From: JAOUGY01 sp963785075
GTDB taxonomy: Bacteria; Actinomycetota; Acidimicrobiia; Spongiisociales; ZC4RG35
Length of the DNA: 64,000 nt
Direction: 5' to 3'
NCBI GenBank assembly: GCA_963785075.1
Contig: CAWATW010000003.1
Coordinates: 248,001 to 312,000 of the forward strand
Positions within the stretch are counted from its first letter, which is position 1, and every line of letters begins with the position of its first letter. The notes beneath the pieces were generated by a model. It saw only the letters and a program-made list of their open reading frames with translations. It was not told the DNA's origin and searched no databases. Made by a program: the position numbers and the translations under genes. Of this stretch, positions 1-8,297 are shown in pieces.

Positions 1-2
1 GT

Positions 3-689
3 CCGATCCGTGAGCGGATCGGAATGAACTCGGGAATGGGGGCGCTCGGGCCCGGCAATCGCGCCAACGCCACCATCGGCCGGGCCCTCAACCTCGTCAT
101 CCGAAACGTGGGCGGGTCGGTGCCCGGTGGTGTCGATCGCGCGACGCTCGGAGCGCCATCGAAACTCACCATGTGCTTCGCAGAAGCGGAAGAGGGCTCA
201 CCCTGGGCTTCCCTGGCGGTGGAGCGCGGCTTCTCGCCCGAGGCGGACGTGGTCACGGTGTTCGCCGGCCACGGACCGCACGAGATCGTCGACCAGAAGT
301 CCCGGACCCCGGAGTCGCTGGCGCGGTCGTTCGCCTTGCAGTTGCGCACCGTGTGGCACCCCAAACTCGTACAACGTTTCGACGCCCTGGTGGTGGTGGT
401 TCCGGAGCATGCCCGGACCTTTGCCGAAGCGGGTTGGTCCAAGGCACGGTTGCGCGACGAGATCCAGGAGTTGCTGACCGTGCCCGGCGACGAGTTGATC
501 GGCGGTGCCGGTGGCATCGCCGAGGGGATACCCGATCCCTTCGCCGGGAAGATGATGCCCAAGTTCCGTGACGGGGGACTGTGGTTCGTTCGCGCCGGCG
601 GGACGGCAGGGATGTTCTCTGGCATCATTGGTGGGTGGTCGAGCGGCCCCGGCGGATCTGAAATGACATCGGTCGAGGTCGTCTCGTGA
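3..689 (+). CDS. Conserved partner protein of the UGSC selenoprotein (5' end outside window)
   Basis: The reading frame is open from the window edge, so the start lies upstream; the first ATG at 24 is probably internal. The visible part is about 229 residues. It has a glycine-rich stretch near the start (GPGNRANATIGRA), a central block with VVTVFAGHGPHEIVD, a hydrophobic strand (FDALVVVVPEHA) and a glycine-rich C-terminus. No family was recognised with certainty and no membrane segment or signal peptide is visible. The stop at 687-689 is 25 bp before the GTG start of the selenoprotein gene, so the two are very likely co-transcribed and act together. A redox or thiol-handling role is inference from that neighbour only. 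Confidence 0.7.
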   Translation, partial: PIRERIGMNSGMGALGPGNRANATIGRALNLVIRNVGGSVPGGVDRATLGAPSKLTMCFAEAEEGSPWASLAVERGFSPEADVVTVFAGHGPHEIVDQKSRTPESLARSFALQLRTVWHPKLVQRFDALVVVVPEHARTFAEAGWSKARLRDEIQELLTVPGDELIGGAGGIAEGIPDPFAGKMMPKFRDGGLWFVRAGGTAGMFSGIIGGWSSGPGGSEMTSVEVVS

Positions 690-714
690 CCTCGTGCACG
701 AACAGGAGCGGCAT

Positions 715-1230
715 GTGACGACGCTGATGGATCCGACCTCCGAACGTCAACAGGCGGAGCGCCCCCGCACCGCGCGACTCGACGCGCTCGCGGGGACGAC
801 CATCGGTCTGCTGGACATCTCAAAACCGCGCGGCAACGTCTTCCTCGACCGTCTGGAGCAGCTCCTCAGGCTCCGCGGCGCCGAGGTGAGGCGCTACTCG
901 AAGCCGACCTTCTCGAAACCGGCACCGGTCGACCTCCGTCACCTCATCTCCACCGAGTGCGACGCCGTCATCGAAGCGCTCGCCGATTGAGGGAGTTGCA
1001 CGTCGTGCAGTGTGCACGACATCACCAACATGGAAGAACGTGGCCTCCCGGGGGTGTTCGTCGCCTCGATCGAATTCGAAACGGCAGCATCTGCCCAGGC
1101 GGAAGCCCTCGGATTCGACCCCGCCCGTGTGTTCGTTCCTCACCCGATCCAGGACCGCACCGATGACGAGATGATGCAGCTCGCCGACGACGCTGTCGAC
1201 GCGATCGTCGATCTGCTCACGTCGGACTGA
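715..1230 (+). CDS. UGSC-family selenoprotein read through an in-frame UGA
   Basis: The frame runs GTG 715, UGA at 988-990, then on to TGA 1228-1230, giving 171 residues with selenocysteine at position 92. Across the UGA the peptide reads ALAD-U-GSCTSCSVHD, which is the signature that names the UGSC (seleno)protein family. Residues before it (GTTIGLLDISKPRGNVFLD) and after it (GLPGVFVASIEF, FVPHPIQDRT) form one continuous domain, so the UGA is not a real end. AGGAG at 704-708 favours GTG 715 over GTG 694. A perfect hairpin lies 11 nt after the UGA. The chemical role of the family is not known to me; Sec plus nearby Cys suggests redox chemistry. A conventional annotation would split this into two short ORFs. 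Confidence 0.88.
988..1020 (+). promoter_or_regulatory. Selenocysteine UGA with SECIS-like hairpin
   Basis: The UGA at 988-990 is followed by a perfect inverted repeat, GTCGTGCA at 1002-1009 and TGCACGAC at 1013-1020. It can also be drawn as a 7-bp stem with loop AGUGU. Bacterial SECIS elements are stem-loops about 16-37 nt after the UGA with G and U in the apical loop. The loop G here is 20 nt after the UGA, which fits SelB-dependent decoding. The hairpin also codes for protein, so its perfection is not required by the amino acids alone. Confidence 0.75.
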
Positions 1231-4200
1231 TGTCAGGGACCACCGAACGCCAGTCCTCGGCTCGTGCGCCGTCGGCAAAATGCTGTTCGAAAGGGACACC
1301 GGATTCGCGGGCCAACGCCTCGGCTCGGGCGACATGCCGCCGCTCGCCGCCCACGAGCGGAACGCCGAGAGCTCGCCGGAGGCGGTCGGACGCACCGAGC
1401 AAGCGGGCTGCGTCGCGTCCGCGATCGGTCAGCGACATCGCCAGTGCCAAGCCTTCGAGCGTGAACGCCACGCTCAACGGATCCCCTGACTCTTCGTTGA
1501 TCGCCAGCGCCTCGCGATGGAGGGCTTCGGCACCTTCCCCGTTGCCGGCGGACGACTCCACCAATCCCAGGTTGTCGAGGGTGTGAGCCACTCCCGCCCA
1601 TGCGTCGAGCATGCGATAGATGTTCAGTGCCTCCTCGTGGGCCGATCTGGCTTCAACCAACCAGTTCGTGACGTGCAGCACTCTCCCGAGTGTGTTCAGC
1701 GCGTTGGCCCGGGCGCCACCACCCCCGAGCCGATCGGCGTACGCCACGGCCGCCTGTGCGAGCTCGAGCGCCTGCGACGATCGGCCCGCGAGCATGGCGC
1801 TGTTGGCGAGCTGACTCCGAGCGAGCGACCCGTCGTACTGAAGCTCCATCTGGTCTGAGATCCGAACGACTTCCCGGTACGCCTCATCGGCGGCCTCATA
1901 CTCGCCGCACATCAGATTCAGGGTTCCGAGCACGCTCAGCGCTGTCGCCTGACGCCAATGATCCTGTGAACGGCCGAGCAAGTCCACCGCCCGCCGCGCA
2001 GCTTCGATGGCATCGCCGACTCCGGACGTGTACCCGGCCACGTTGGCTTCGATCAGCGCCATGATCCCGGTTCCCCAATCGTCGCCCTCCTCGATGACTG
2101 CAGTGCCCTTTGCCACGAGCTGTGCGGCATGGGCGAGGTCGTCCGTTTGGAGAAGAGCCATGACTCCGTAGCCCAGCCCTGTTTCGCGACGCATCCCGAG
2201 TCGCTCGGCGCGCTCGATCGTGTGTGCGAGCCCCACGGCAGCGTCGGTTCGCCGCCGCTCACCGACCGCCTCGGACAACGCCAGCCCGAGCTCGGCGGTC
2301 ACCGAGGCTTCCGTGACCTCGAGGTCGAGCGAGGCCAGAACCGACTCGACCAGCTCGAGGGTGGAGTCGTCGCTCAGGCGGATCGTCGACGCCCACACGA
2401 GCACTGCCGCGATCTCTGCAGCCCGGTTCGGTGCGATCTCGGATGCGAGTCGCAACGCCGCCTCGAGATCTTGTCGCGTGGCGTCGATGGTATCGAGGAG
2501 GCCGGCCTGATCCGGGCCGGCGAGAATCCGAGGCTGAACGTTGCGAGCGAAGTCGGCGTGGAACTCGACATACCGCCGCGCCAGTTCTTCCTGATCGCCG
2601 CGTCTCCGCTCGGCGTTGTTCCGAACCACCGAGAGCATCCAGTAGCGGCCACCATCGAGCGTCACGAGCGATCCCGTGACCAGCTGTGAGATTGCATCGA
2701 CGGCAGATGTCGAGTTCAGCGGATCGAAACCGCACACGGAGACCACTGCATCGAGCGTCGGTGGTGTGTCGAAGATCGACATCCTCTCGAACAGCGTTCG
2801 AGCGTCGGAGTCGAGCTGGTCGACGCTCCAATCGATCGTGGCGTCCACGGTGTCGTGGCGTGGGGGACGGTCACGACGCGGAAGCGCCGGGATGTGAGCA
2901 CCCGCTTCGAGCCTGCGATACATGTCGTGTACCGACATGATCGACACTGCCGATGCGGCGAGCACCACTGCAAGCGGGAGGCCGTCGACCCGGTCGCAGA
3001 TGTCGATCACCATCTGAAGGTCATCTGGTCCCACCGAATCGGCTCGCACGGCCCGAGCCCGGTCCAGGAACAACGAGACAGCAGCTGCCGACGGGCCCGT
3101 TGTGTCCAGCGGGTCGAGCGTGAACATCTGTTCTTCGGCGAGACCGAGCGGTTGGCGACTGGTGGCCACCACCGCCAGCTCCGGCAATCGGTCGAGGAGC
3201 TCCCGGACGATCTCGGCCGCCACCTCGACGAGGTGCTCGCAGTTGTCGACGATGAGCAGCGTCGGACGCCCGGCGAGGAATGACACGGCCCGATCGAGCG
3301 GCGTCCCGACGTCGGAGCGAGCGTCGGAGAACGAGGATGACATCAACTGTTCTGCCGACGAGCGGTCCGAGGCGCCCGTGAGGTCGATGAACCACGCCGG
3401 GCGATCGCTTGTGGTGCCTGCCAGGAGGGCGACGGTCGTCTTGCCGACACCACCGGGACCCGTCAGCGTCACCAAGCGGCGCGTTTCGAGCGAGCCCAAC
3501 ACACGCCGGACCGCGTCGGCACGGCCGAACACCTCGGTGCGGAGGGGAGGAAGTCCGCCGGCGGACCAGCCGCGTGGGGCGGGCAACAACGTGGGGTCCT
3601 GCATGAGAACCCGCTCCTCTGCCGCGCGAAGCCCCGGTCCGGGTTCCACGCCGAGCTCCTCCGCGAGCATGTTGGCCGCCCGCTGATAGGCGCGAAGAGC
3701 CTCACCCTGCCGCCCGTCGGCGTAGAGAGCCTCGACGAGCTGGGCCCACAACCGTTCTCGAAGAGGGTGCTCCTGGAGGAGCTGCTCGAGTGCCACCACG
3801 GCCTCGCCGGCGCGCCCGGTCGTCACGAGGGCATCGGCTCGGATCTCATGTGCGCCCAGGATGAGCTCCTCGAGTCGGGTGCGTTCTGCCGGGAGCTGTT
3901 CGGCCAGGTCTTGGAGCGGTTCCCCGCGGACGAGAGAGAGCGCTCGGTCGGCGAGCTCGAGTCGCAACGCAGCCTCTGTGTGGGATCGAGCTGCGCTCAC
4001 GAGCCGCTCCATTTCCACCACGTCCAGCTCCTCACTCGTGACGATAAGCCGATATCCGGCACCGGTGTGCTCCACCGCCACCGTGTCCATCGCCCGACGT
4101 ACGCGGGAAACACTCGCTTGTACCGCGTTGGTGGCATTGGCGGGTGGATCGTCCCCCCAGAGGGCGTCGACGATCCGCGGCATGGACACCGGCGCCCCGG

Positions 4201-4300
4201 CTGCGAGAGCGAGCAGCGTCAGGAGTTGCCGCTCCCGTCGTCCCGCATTGACGCGGTGACCGTCGATCGCCAACGGGCCCAGAAGGCTGATGCGTGTCAC
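1217..4300 (-). CDS. SARP/AfsR-type transcriptional regulator with ATPase and TPR domains
   Basis: This protein of 1027 residues starts at GTG 4300. Residues 1-90 are an OmpR/PhoB-type winged helix (MTRISLLGPLAIDG, REIQ-like RERQLLTLLALAAG, ending GAGYRLIV). Residues about 95-240 form the bacterial transcriptional activation domain typical of SARPs. A P-loop (LTGPGGVGKTT) lies near residue 280, with an NB-ARC-type Walker B (PTLLIVDNCEHL). The C-terminal half is TPR-like helices. It is divergent from an ABC exporter operon, with three SARP-like boxes in the 96-bp gap, so it probably activates that operon or itself. Its 3' end overlaps the selenoprotein gene tail to tail by 14 bp. The family call is firm; the target is inference. 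Confidence 0.92.
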   Translation of the reverse strand: MTRISLLGPLAIDGHRVNAGRRERQLLTLLALAAGAPVSMPRIVDALWGDDPPANATNAVQASVSRVRRAMDTVAVEHTGAGYRLIVTSEELDVVEMERLVSAARSHTEAALRLELADRALSLVRGEPLQDLAEQLPAERTRLEELILGAHEIRADALVTTGRAGEAVVALEQLLQEHPLRERLWAQLVEALYADGRQGEALRAYQRAANMLAEELGVEPGPGLRAAEERVLMQDPTLLPAPRGWSAGGLPPLRTEVFGRADAVRRVLGSLETRRLVTLTGPGGVGKTTVALLAGTTSDRPAWFIDLTGASDRSSAEQLMSSSFSDARSDVGTPLDRAVSFLAGRPTLLIVDNCEHLVEVAAEIVRELLDRLPELAVVATSRQPLGLAEEQMFTLDPLDTTGPSAAAVSLFLDRARAVRADSVGPDDLQMVIDICDRVDGLPLAVVLAASAVSIMSVHDMYRRLEAGAHIPALPRRDRPPRHDTVDATIDWSVDQLDSDARTLFERMSIFDTPPTLDAVVSVCGFDPLNSTSAVDAISQLVTGSLVTLDGGRYWMLSVVRNNAERRRGDQEELARRYVEFHADFARNVQPRILAGPDQAGLLDTIDATRQDLEAALRLASEIAPNRAAEIAAVLVWASTIRLSDDSTLELVESVLASLDLEVTEASVTAELGLALSEAVGERRRTDAAVGLAHTIERAERLGMRRETGLGYGVMALLQTDDLAHAAQLVAKGTAVIEEGDDWGTGIMALIEANVAGYTSGVGDAIEAARRAVDLLGRSQDHWRQATALSVLGTLNLMCGEYEAADEAYREVVRISDQMELQYDGSLARSQLANSAMLAGRSSQALELAQAAVAYADRLGGGGARANALNTLGRVLHVTNWLVEARSAHEEALNIYRMLDAWAGVAHTLDNLGLVESSAGNGEGAEALHREALAINEESGDPLSVAFTLEGLALAMSLTDRGRDAARLLGASDRLRRALGVPLVGGERRHVARAEALARESGVPFEQHFADGARAEDWRSVVPDISPT

Positions 4301-4323
4301 GTGAAGAGGCTATCGGTCCATGA

Positions 4324-4354
4324 TCGTCAGCGTTTCGTCAGCGACCCGTCAGAG
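4324..4354 (+). promoter_or_regulatory. Triple direct repeat with 11-bp period, probable SARP operator
   Basis: The hexamer CGTCAG occurs at 4325, 4336 and 4347, exactly 11 bp apart. The first two copies share TCGTCAGCG and the third reads CCGTCAGAG. SARP proteins bind short direct repeats spaced by one helical turn (11 bp). The site is in the gap between the SARP gene (start 4300) and the ABC ATPase gene (start 4397). Confidence 0.75.
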
Positions 4355-4396
4355 CGTTCCGAGACGATCGTTCGACACGGAAAAGGAGACAAGATC

Positions 4397-5386
4397 ATGA
4401 CACTCATGTCGGAGCGAGCCCTGGGGGTGGGCGTGTCGGCATCGTCGGCCGCCGTCGAGGTGGTGGACGTCGTGAAGACGTACCCTCGCCCCGGCGCCGC
4501 GCCATTCAACGCCGTCGACGGCATGACATTTAGGGTCGAGCGTGGCGAGGTCTTTGGCATCCTCGGGCCCAACGGTGCCGGGAAGACCACGACGCTCGAG
4601 ATTCTCGAAGGCATCAAGAAGCCAACGACCGGCACTGCGACGGTGCTCGGGCTCAGGGTCGGCCATCAACAGGATCGGATCCGGGAGCGCATCGGAGTTC
4701 AGCTCCAAGCTGCGTCGTATTTCGATCATCTCCGGCTCGGCGAGATCTTGACGTTGTTCGGGTCGTTCTACGACACCGCAATGGCACCCGAGGATCTGCT
4801 CGACCTGGTCGGCCTGGCCGACCGTCGAAACGCATTGGTCCGTGAGCTGTCCGGGGGACAGGCCCAGCGATTCTCGATCGTGGCTGCGCTCGTCAACAAC
4901 CCCGATCTGGTTTTTCTCGATGAGCCGACGACGGGTCTCGATCCGCAGGCTCGTCGCAACCTGTGGGACGTCATCGACGAGATGAACCGCGTTCAAGACA
5001 AGACCATCGTTCTCACGACCCACTACATGGAGGAGGCGGAGGTCCTTTCGCACAGGGTGGGAATCGTCGACGCCGGCCACATGGTGGCGCTGGACACGCC
5101 CAACGGTTTGATCGCGACCCACGCTTCGGGACACCGACTCGAGTTCTCGGTGGCGTCCTCCATTGCGAGGGACGAGTTCGAAGCACTGCCGGGCGTGACG
5201 TCGATCACATCGATCGGGAACGGCGTGATCCGATACCGACTCACGACAGACGACCCGAACTCTTCGGTGCCGGCCCTGTATCGGTGGTCGGAGAAGTCCG
5301 GCGTTCCGCTGAGCGAGGTGAGCGTGCACACGGCGACGCTCGAAGACGTGTTCCTGGCCGTCACCGGCCGCAGCCTGAGGGATTGA
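4397..5386 (+). CDS. ABC-2 type exporter, ATP-binding subunit (DrrA-like)
   Basis: This ATPase of 329 residues powers export by the membrane protein encoded next. Visible motifs are Walker A GPNGAGKTT (about residue 57), signature ELSGGQAQR, Walker B LVFLDEPTTGLD and the switch histidine in TTHYMEEAE. The C-terminal extension (YRLTTDD, ATLEDVFLAVTGRSL) is typical of DrrA/NatA-type multidrug or antibiotic exporters. The open frame extends far upstream, but AAAAGGAG at 4381-4388 precedes ATG 4397, which is chosen as the start. It forms an operon with the permease, 6 bp downstream, and probably answers to the divergent SARP regulator. The substrate is unknown; drug or metabolite export is inferred. 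Confidence 0.93.
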   Translation: MTLMSERALGVGVSASSAAVEVVDVVKTYPRPGAAPFNAVDGMTFRVERGEVFGILGPNGAGKTTTLEILEGIKKPTTGTATVLGLRVGHQQDRIRERIGVQLQAASYFDHLRLGEILTLFGSFYDTAMAPEDLLDLVGLADRRNALVRELSGGQAQRFSIVAALVNNPDLVFLDEPTTGLDPQARRNLWDVIDEMNRVQDKTIVLTTHYMEEAEVLSHRVGIVDAGHMVALDTPNGLIATHASGHRLEFSVASSIARDEFEALPGVTSITSIGNGVIRYRLTTDDPNSSVPALYRWSEKSGVPLSEVSVHTATLEDVFLAVTGRSLRD

Positions 5387-5392
5387 GAGACC

Positions 5393-6211
5393 ATGACTAC
5401 ATCAACATCGACACTGCAACGGACATCCACCCCCGCAAAGCGCGGTGCTCGCCCAGGAGGGAGGGTTGCGCAGACGATCAGCCTGACGGTTGCCGGCCTC
5501 AGGATGCAGCTTCGGGATCGCGAGGCCCTCATCGGCCTTTCGGTTGCGCCGCTGTTGTTCATCTTGGCCTTCCGCCTTTTCGACATGCCGATCTCCGGCC
5601 TGCCCGCCGGCTCCGACTACTTCGACTTCGTTCTCCCGGGGCTGCTGGCGATGGGGCTCATGCAGCTCCTGATGGTGGGGATGGCCGGATCCATCGCCCG
5701 TTATCGGGAGATGCAGATTCTGAAGAGAATGCAGGTGACTCCGGTCCGCCCGGCTTCGTTCATCGCCGGTCAGGTGATCTCGAGGCTGCTGTTGGCGGTG
5801 GTGAAGCTCGGGCTCATGCTCGGGCTCGGTCTGGCCCTCGGCGCATCGGTGGAGGGATCGTGGCCGCTCATGCTGGCCGTGGCCACCGCTGGAAATCTCG
5901 TGTTCCTCACGTTGGCGTTCGTGGTCGCCGGAAGGGTCGACACCGTGGAGGGCGCCAACAACCTCGCCGGGTTGGCGACGATCCCGCTCATGTTTCTGTC
6001 GGGCATGTTCTTCCCGATCGAGACGATGCCCGAGGCACTCCAGACGGTCGTGCGCTATCTGCCGATCACGCCGGTGATCGATGCCTTGCGAGCGATTGCG
6101 ATCGAGGGTGCGGGCGTAACCGAACTTGGCCGCGAGCTTGCCATCATCGGTGGCTGGGCGGTTGTCGGCTTCGCGTTGGCCAGGCTGACGTTCAGGTTCG
6201 GTGACGAGTGA
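5393..6211 (+). CDS. ABC-2 type exporter, membrane subunit
   Basis: This 272-residue membrane protein is the permease partner of the preceding ATPase. It has a basic cytoplasmic start and about six hydrophobic segments, including LIGLSVAPLLFILAF, FVLPGLLAMGLMQLLMVG and LATIPLMFLSGMFFPIE. The motif LSGMFFPIETMPEALQ and the following VVRYLPITPVIDALR are typical of ABC2_membrane (DrrB-like) proteins. It starts at ATG 5393, just after the ATPase stop. An inverted repeat directly after the stop ends the operon. Confidence 0.92.
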   Translation: MTTSTSTLQRTSTPAKRGARPGGRVAQTISLTVAGLRMQLRDREALIGLSVAPLLFILAFRLFDMPISGLPAGSDYFDFVLPGLLAMGLMQLLMVGMAGSIARYREMQILKRMQVTPVRPASFIAGQVISRLLLAVVKLGLMLGLGLALGASVEGSWPLMLAVATAGNLVFLTLAFVVAGRVDTVEGANNLAGLATIPLMFLSGMFFPIETMPEALQTVVRYLPITPVIDALRAIAIEGAGVTELGRELAIIGGWAVVGFALARLTFRFGDE

Positions 6212-6220
6212 GGTTGCCGA

Positions 6221-6263
6221 CGGTGGTCGGATGGGTCCTCCACCGGGCCCCATCCGATCACCG
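6221..6263. terminator. Bidirectional terminator-like hairpin
   Basis: CGGTGGTCGGATGGG at 6221-6235 pairs with CCCATCCGATCACCG at 6249-6263, with one G-T pair, around a short GC-rich loop. It lies between the stops of the convergent permease gene and the minus-strand gene ending at 6264, and can serve both. Confidence 0.7.
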
Positions 6264-6662
6264 TCACTGGTAGGTCTCGGACATGCGAGCCCAGGCGCCG
6301 TCCCAGGCGGCCTCGGCCGACGAGACGATTGCTCGCAGTGTCACGGCGAACAGCAGGGCCGCTCCCGGTATCACGAGGACGGGTGTCACCGACATGCCGA
6401 TCTGCAGGAGTGCGAATGCAACGACGACCCAGGCGAGCCGCCGAGCGAGCATCCGCCGGCGAAGTCGTGTCTCCTGGGTCCTCGATGCCACGTGCTTGAG
6501 CCAACGAACGGATGGCGCGGTCTCGACGATCCTGACGGGGCGGGTGTCGTGCCCCGATCCGGTTGTCTCGGTGAGCACCCAGATCTCCGGAGCGGCCAGC
6601 TCGATTCGATAGCGGTCGCTCGACCACCCGTTGCCGGTCCGTGTCCAGTTCAATCGACTCAC
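6264..6662 (-). CDS. Small membrane protein of unknown function
   Basis: This protein of 132 residues starts at GTG 6662. The soluble N-terminal part contains many Trp, Arg and Thr residues (WSSDRYRIELAAPEIWVLTE), then a basic stretch (RRRMLARRLAW). Two adjacent hydrophobic segments follow (VVVAFALLQIGMSVTPVLVI and PGAALLFAVTLRAIV). No family was recognised. It is convergent with the ABC exporter and 72 bp downstream of the toroid-fold gene on the same strand, so it may be co-transcribed with that gene. Confidence 0.6.
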   Translation of the reverse strand: MSRLNWTRTGNGWSSDRYRIELAAPEIWVLTETTGSGHDTRPVRIVETAPSVRWLKHVASRTQETRLRRRMLARRLAWVVVAFALLQIGMSVTPVLVIPGAALLFAVTLRAIVSSAEAAWDGAWARMSETYQ

Positions 6663-6734
6663 AATCGAATCCTCGCACGCCGAATCCTATTGGAGGTCCG
6701 GTCCTACCGTCGCCCGACAGGGCGGCGAACCTGG

Positions 6735-7709
6735 TCACCGCCGGCGGTTGGTGGCCCTCAACACACGGAGTGCGCGGATCGTCACCCAAGGGTTCGTACG
6801 GGTCTTCCCACCCGGTCCCCAGTTGGCAAAGGTGCAGTTGCTGCAGATCTCCGTGGCGGTCCGGGCGCGTCTGATTTCCATTGGAAATCCACCGTCCGCG
6901 GTGCCCTTGGACGCGAGCATCGCGAGAGCGCGTTCGCAACGGGAGTCGTCGAGGTGGCCCACGTCGGCCATCAGTTCCAGGACGAGAAGCACGTCGAAGA
7001 ATCGGATCGGGAAGCCGATCTTGTCGGGGATCGGTCCCCAGTTGGGTACGATCAGCTCGCCGGAGCGGTGGTAGAGCAGGTCGTGCTCCAACAGCAGTTC
7101 GACCCCGCGCTCGAGCGTTCTCTCCGCCTTCCGGTCGGCCGTCGACCGAACCCACGCCGCAAGCCCGCGCAAGCCAAGAACCGTCTCGACGAAAGACGAC
7201 TGCCGCGCCTGGGGACGCACGTCACAGTTCCAGCCACCATCCGGCCATTGGAGCTCGGTGAGCCGATCCGCAAGCGCCTGCAGCCGCTCGTCCATCAACC
7301 CGAGAGCGAGACTGGCCCAGAGCACGTTGCCCTCCATCGACGCGCAACGTCGCACCCTTTCCGGTTGCCTCGCGACATACCGGGTCCAGTTCGGCTTCAA
7401 GAAGGCGGGTGCCAGAATCCAGGCGAACACGAGCTCCTGGACCTGTTCGAGCCGCGGGTCGCCGCCCGGATGTCCCCGCTCCGCGAGCTGTACGAGTGCC
7501 CAGTGAGCCCCCTGCCACTTGCGGTAGGGGTGGCGTGGATCCACGAAGCTGCCCTCGATCACCGCCGTGCAGTCCGCACTGCTGCGGATCTCGTCGGCCA
7601 GTGCACGCATCTCGGCAGCGCTTGGGTCGGCCCGGTCCAGCACGACACGCGTCTGATAGCGCACCGCGGGATCGTCCCATACGCGAAGACGGTCGACGAC
7701 TGTCTCCAT
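6735..7709 (-). CDS. Prenyltransferase/terpene-cyclase-fold (alpha/alpha toroid) protein
   Basis: The protein has 324 residues if it starts at ATG 7709 (METVVDRLRVWDD); an upstream start at 7754 is possible. It contains repeated helical units with QW-like motifs (LQWPDGGWNCD, ASKGTADGGFPMEI), as in squalene-cyclase and prenyltransferase alpha/alpha toroids. Other blocks are HPYRKWQGAHWALV and CTFANWGPGGKTRTNPWVT. The DxDD motif of class II terpene cyclases is not visible, so a cyclase activity is not claimed. Proteins like this are usually annotated as hypothetical or as having a prenyltransferase-like repeat. It lies alone on the minus strand. Confidence 0.65.
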   Translation of the reverse strand: METVVDRLRVWDDPAVRYQTRVVLDRADPSAAEMRALADEIRSSADCTAVIEGSFVDPRHPYRKWQGAHWALVQLAERGHPGGDPRLEQVQELVFAWILAPAFLKPNWTRYVARQPERVRRCASMEGNVLWASLALGLMDERLQALADRLTELQWPDGGWNCDVRPQARQSSFVETVLGLRGLAAWVRSTADRKAERTLERGVELLLEHDLLYHRSGELIVPNWGPIPDKIGFPIRFFDVLLVLELMADVGHLDDSRCERALAMLASKGTADGGFPMEIRRARTATEICSNCTFANWGPGGKTRTNPWVTIRALRVLRATNRRR

Positions 7710-7850
7710 GAGCCGAGCATAGGACTCCGCTCCAGATGGTCGTGATGCGCGCACCGGACCTGCTTGGCGGTCGACGACCCCTGGTGACAGGCCTGAGCAG
7801 ACCCATGGAAGGTCCCTTGCCCGACGCCGGCCGAATCGGGTGCTGCCCCG

Positions 7851-8162
7851 TCAGCAATCGGCCATTGCCGCAAGGGTCCGACAGATCTCCTGCTGGGGGA
7901 ACGGCAGTGACCCGATCCGCGAGGCCATAAAGGTCTTGCGGATCGGCTGGAGATTGTCGAATGACGCAACGCAGGGCACGTCGACGCCGTGCCCTTCGTC
8001 GAGAGGTATCTCGGTAGGAATGCCACGAACGGTGCGAGTGACCGGTGCCACAAGGCTCCAACTGAGCACGGGAACCGCCTCCGACCGGGTCACCACGAGG
8101 ACCGGCCGCCGCTTGTCCTTGGCCTCGGCCCACCAGATCTCCCCCTGGTGCGGAATCACCAT
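7851..8162 (-). CDS. MazF/PemK-family toxin without visible antitoxin
   Basis: This protein of 103 residues begins IPHQGEIWWAEAKDKRRPVLVVTR, the N-terminal strand pattern of PemK/MazF endoribonucleases. VAPVTRTVRGIPTEIPL and VASFDNLQPI follow, matching the conserved core (the R-P-V strand and the D-N-L loop). These toxins cleave RNA and are normally blocked by a small antitoxin encoded just upstream. No complete antitoxin frame is visible in the 135 bp before the start. The VOC gene is divergent. It is either a solitary toxin or its partner has decayed. Confidence 0.82.
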   Translation of the reverse strand: MVIPHQGEIWWAEAKDKRRPVLVVTRSEAVPVLSWSLVAPVTRTVRGIPTEIPLDEGHGVDVPCVASFDNLQPIRKTFMASRIGSLPFPQQEICRTLAAMADC

Positions 8163-8297
8163 TGTTCGTCGGCAATCATCGGCACGGTTGCCTCAATCGC
8201 TGGACCCGCGCTCGAGCGTCGTCAGCAGGGGAAGAATCGCCGCGAGGACCCGCATCGGATCGATAGATTCGATCGCAGTCCATCCGAAGGAACCGCC

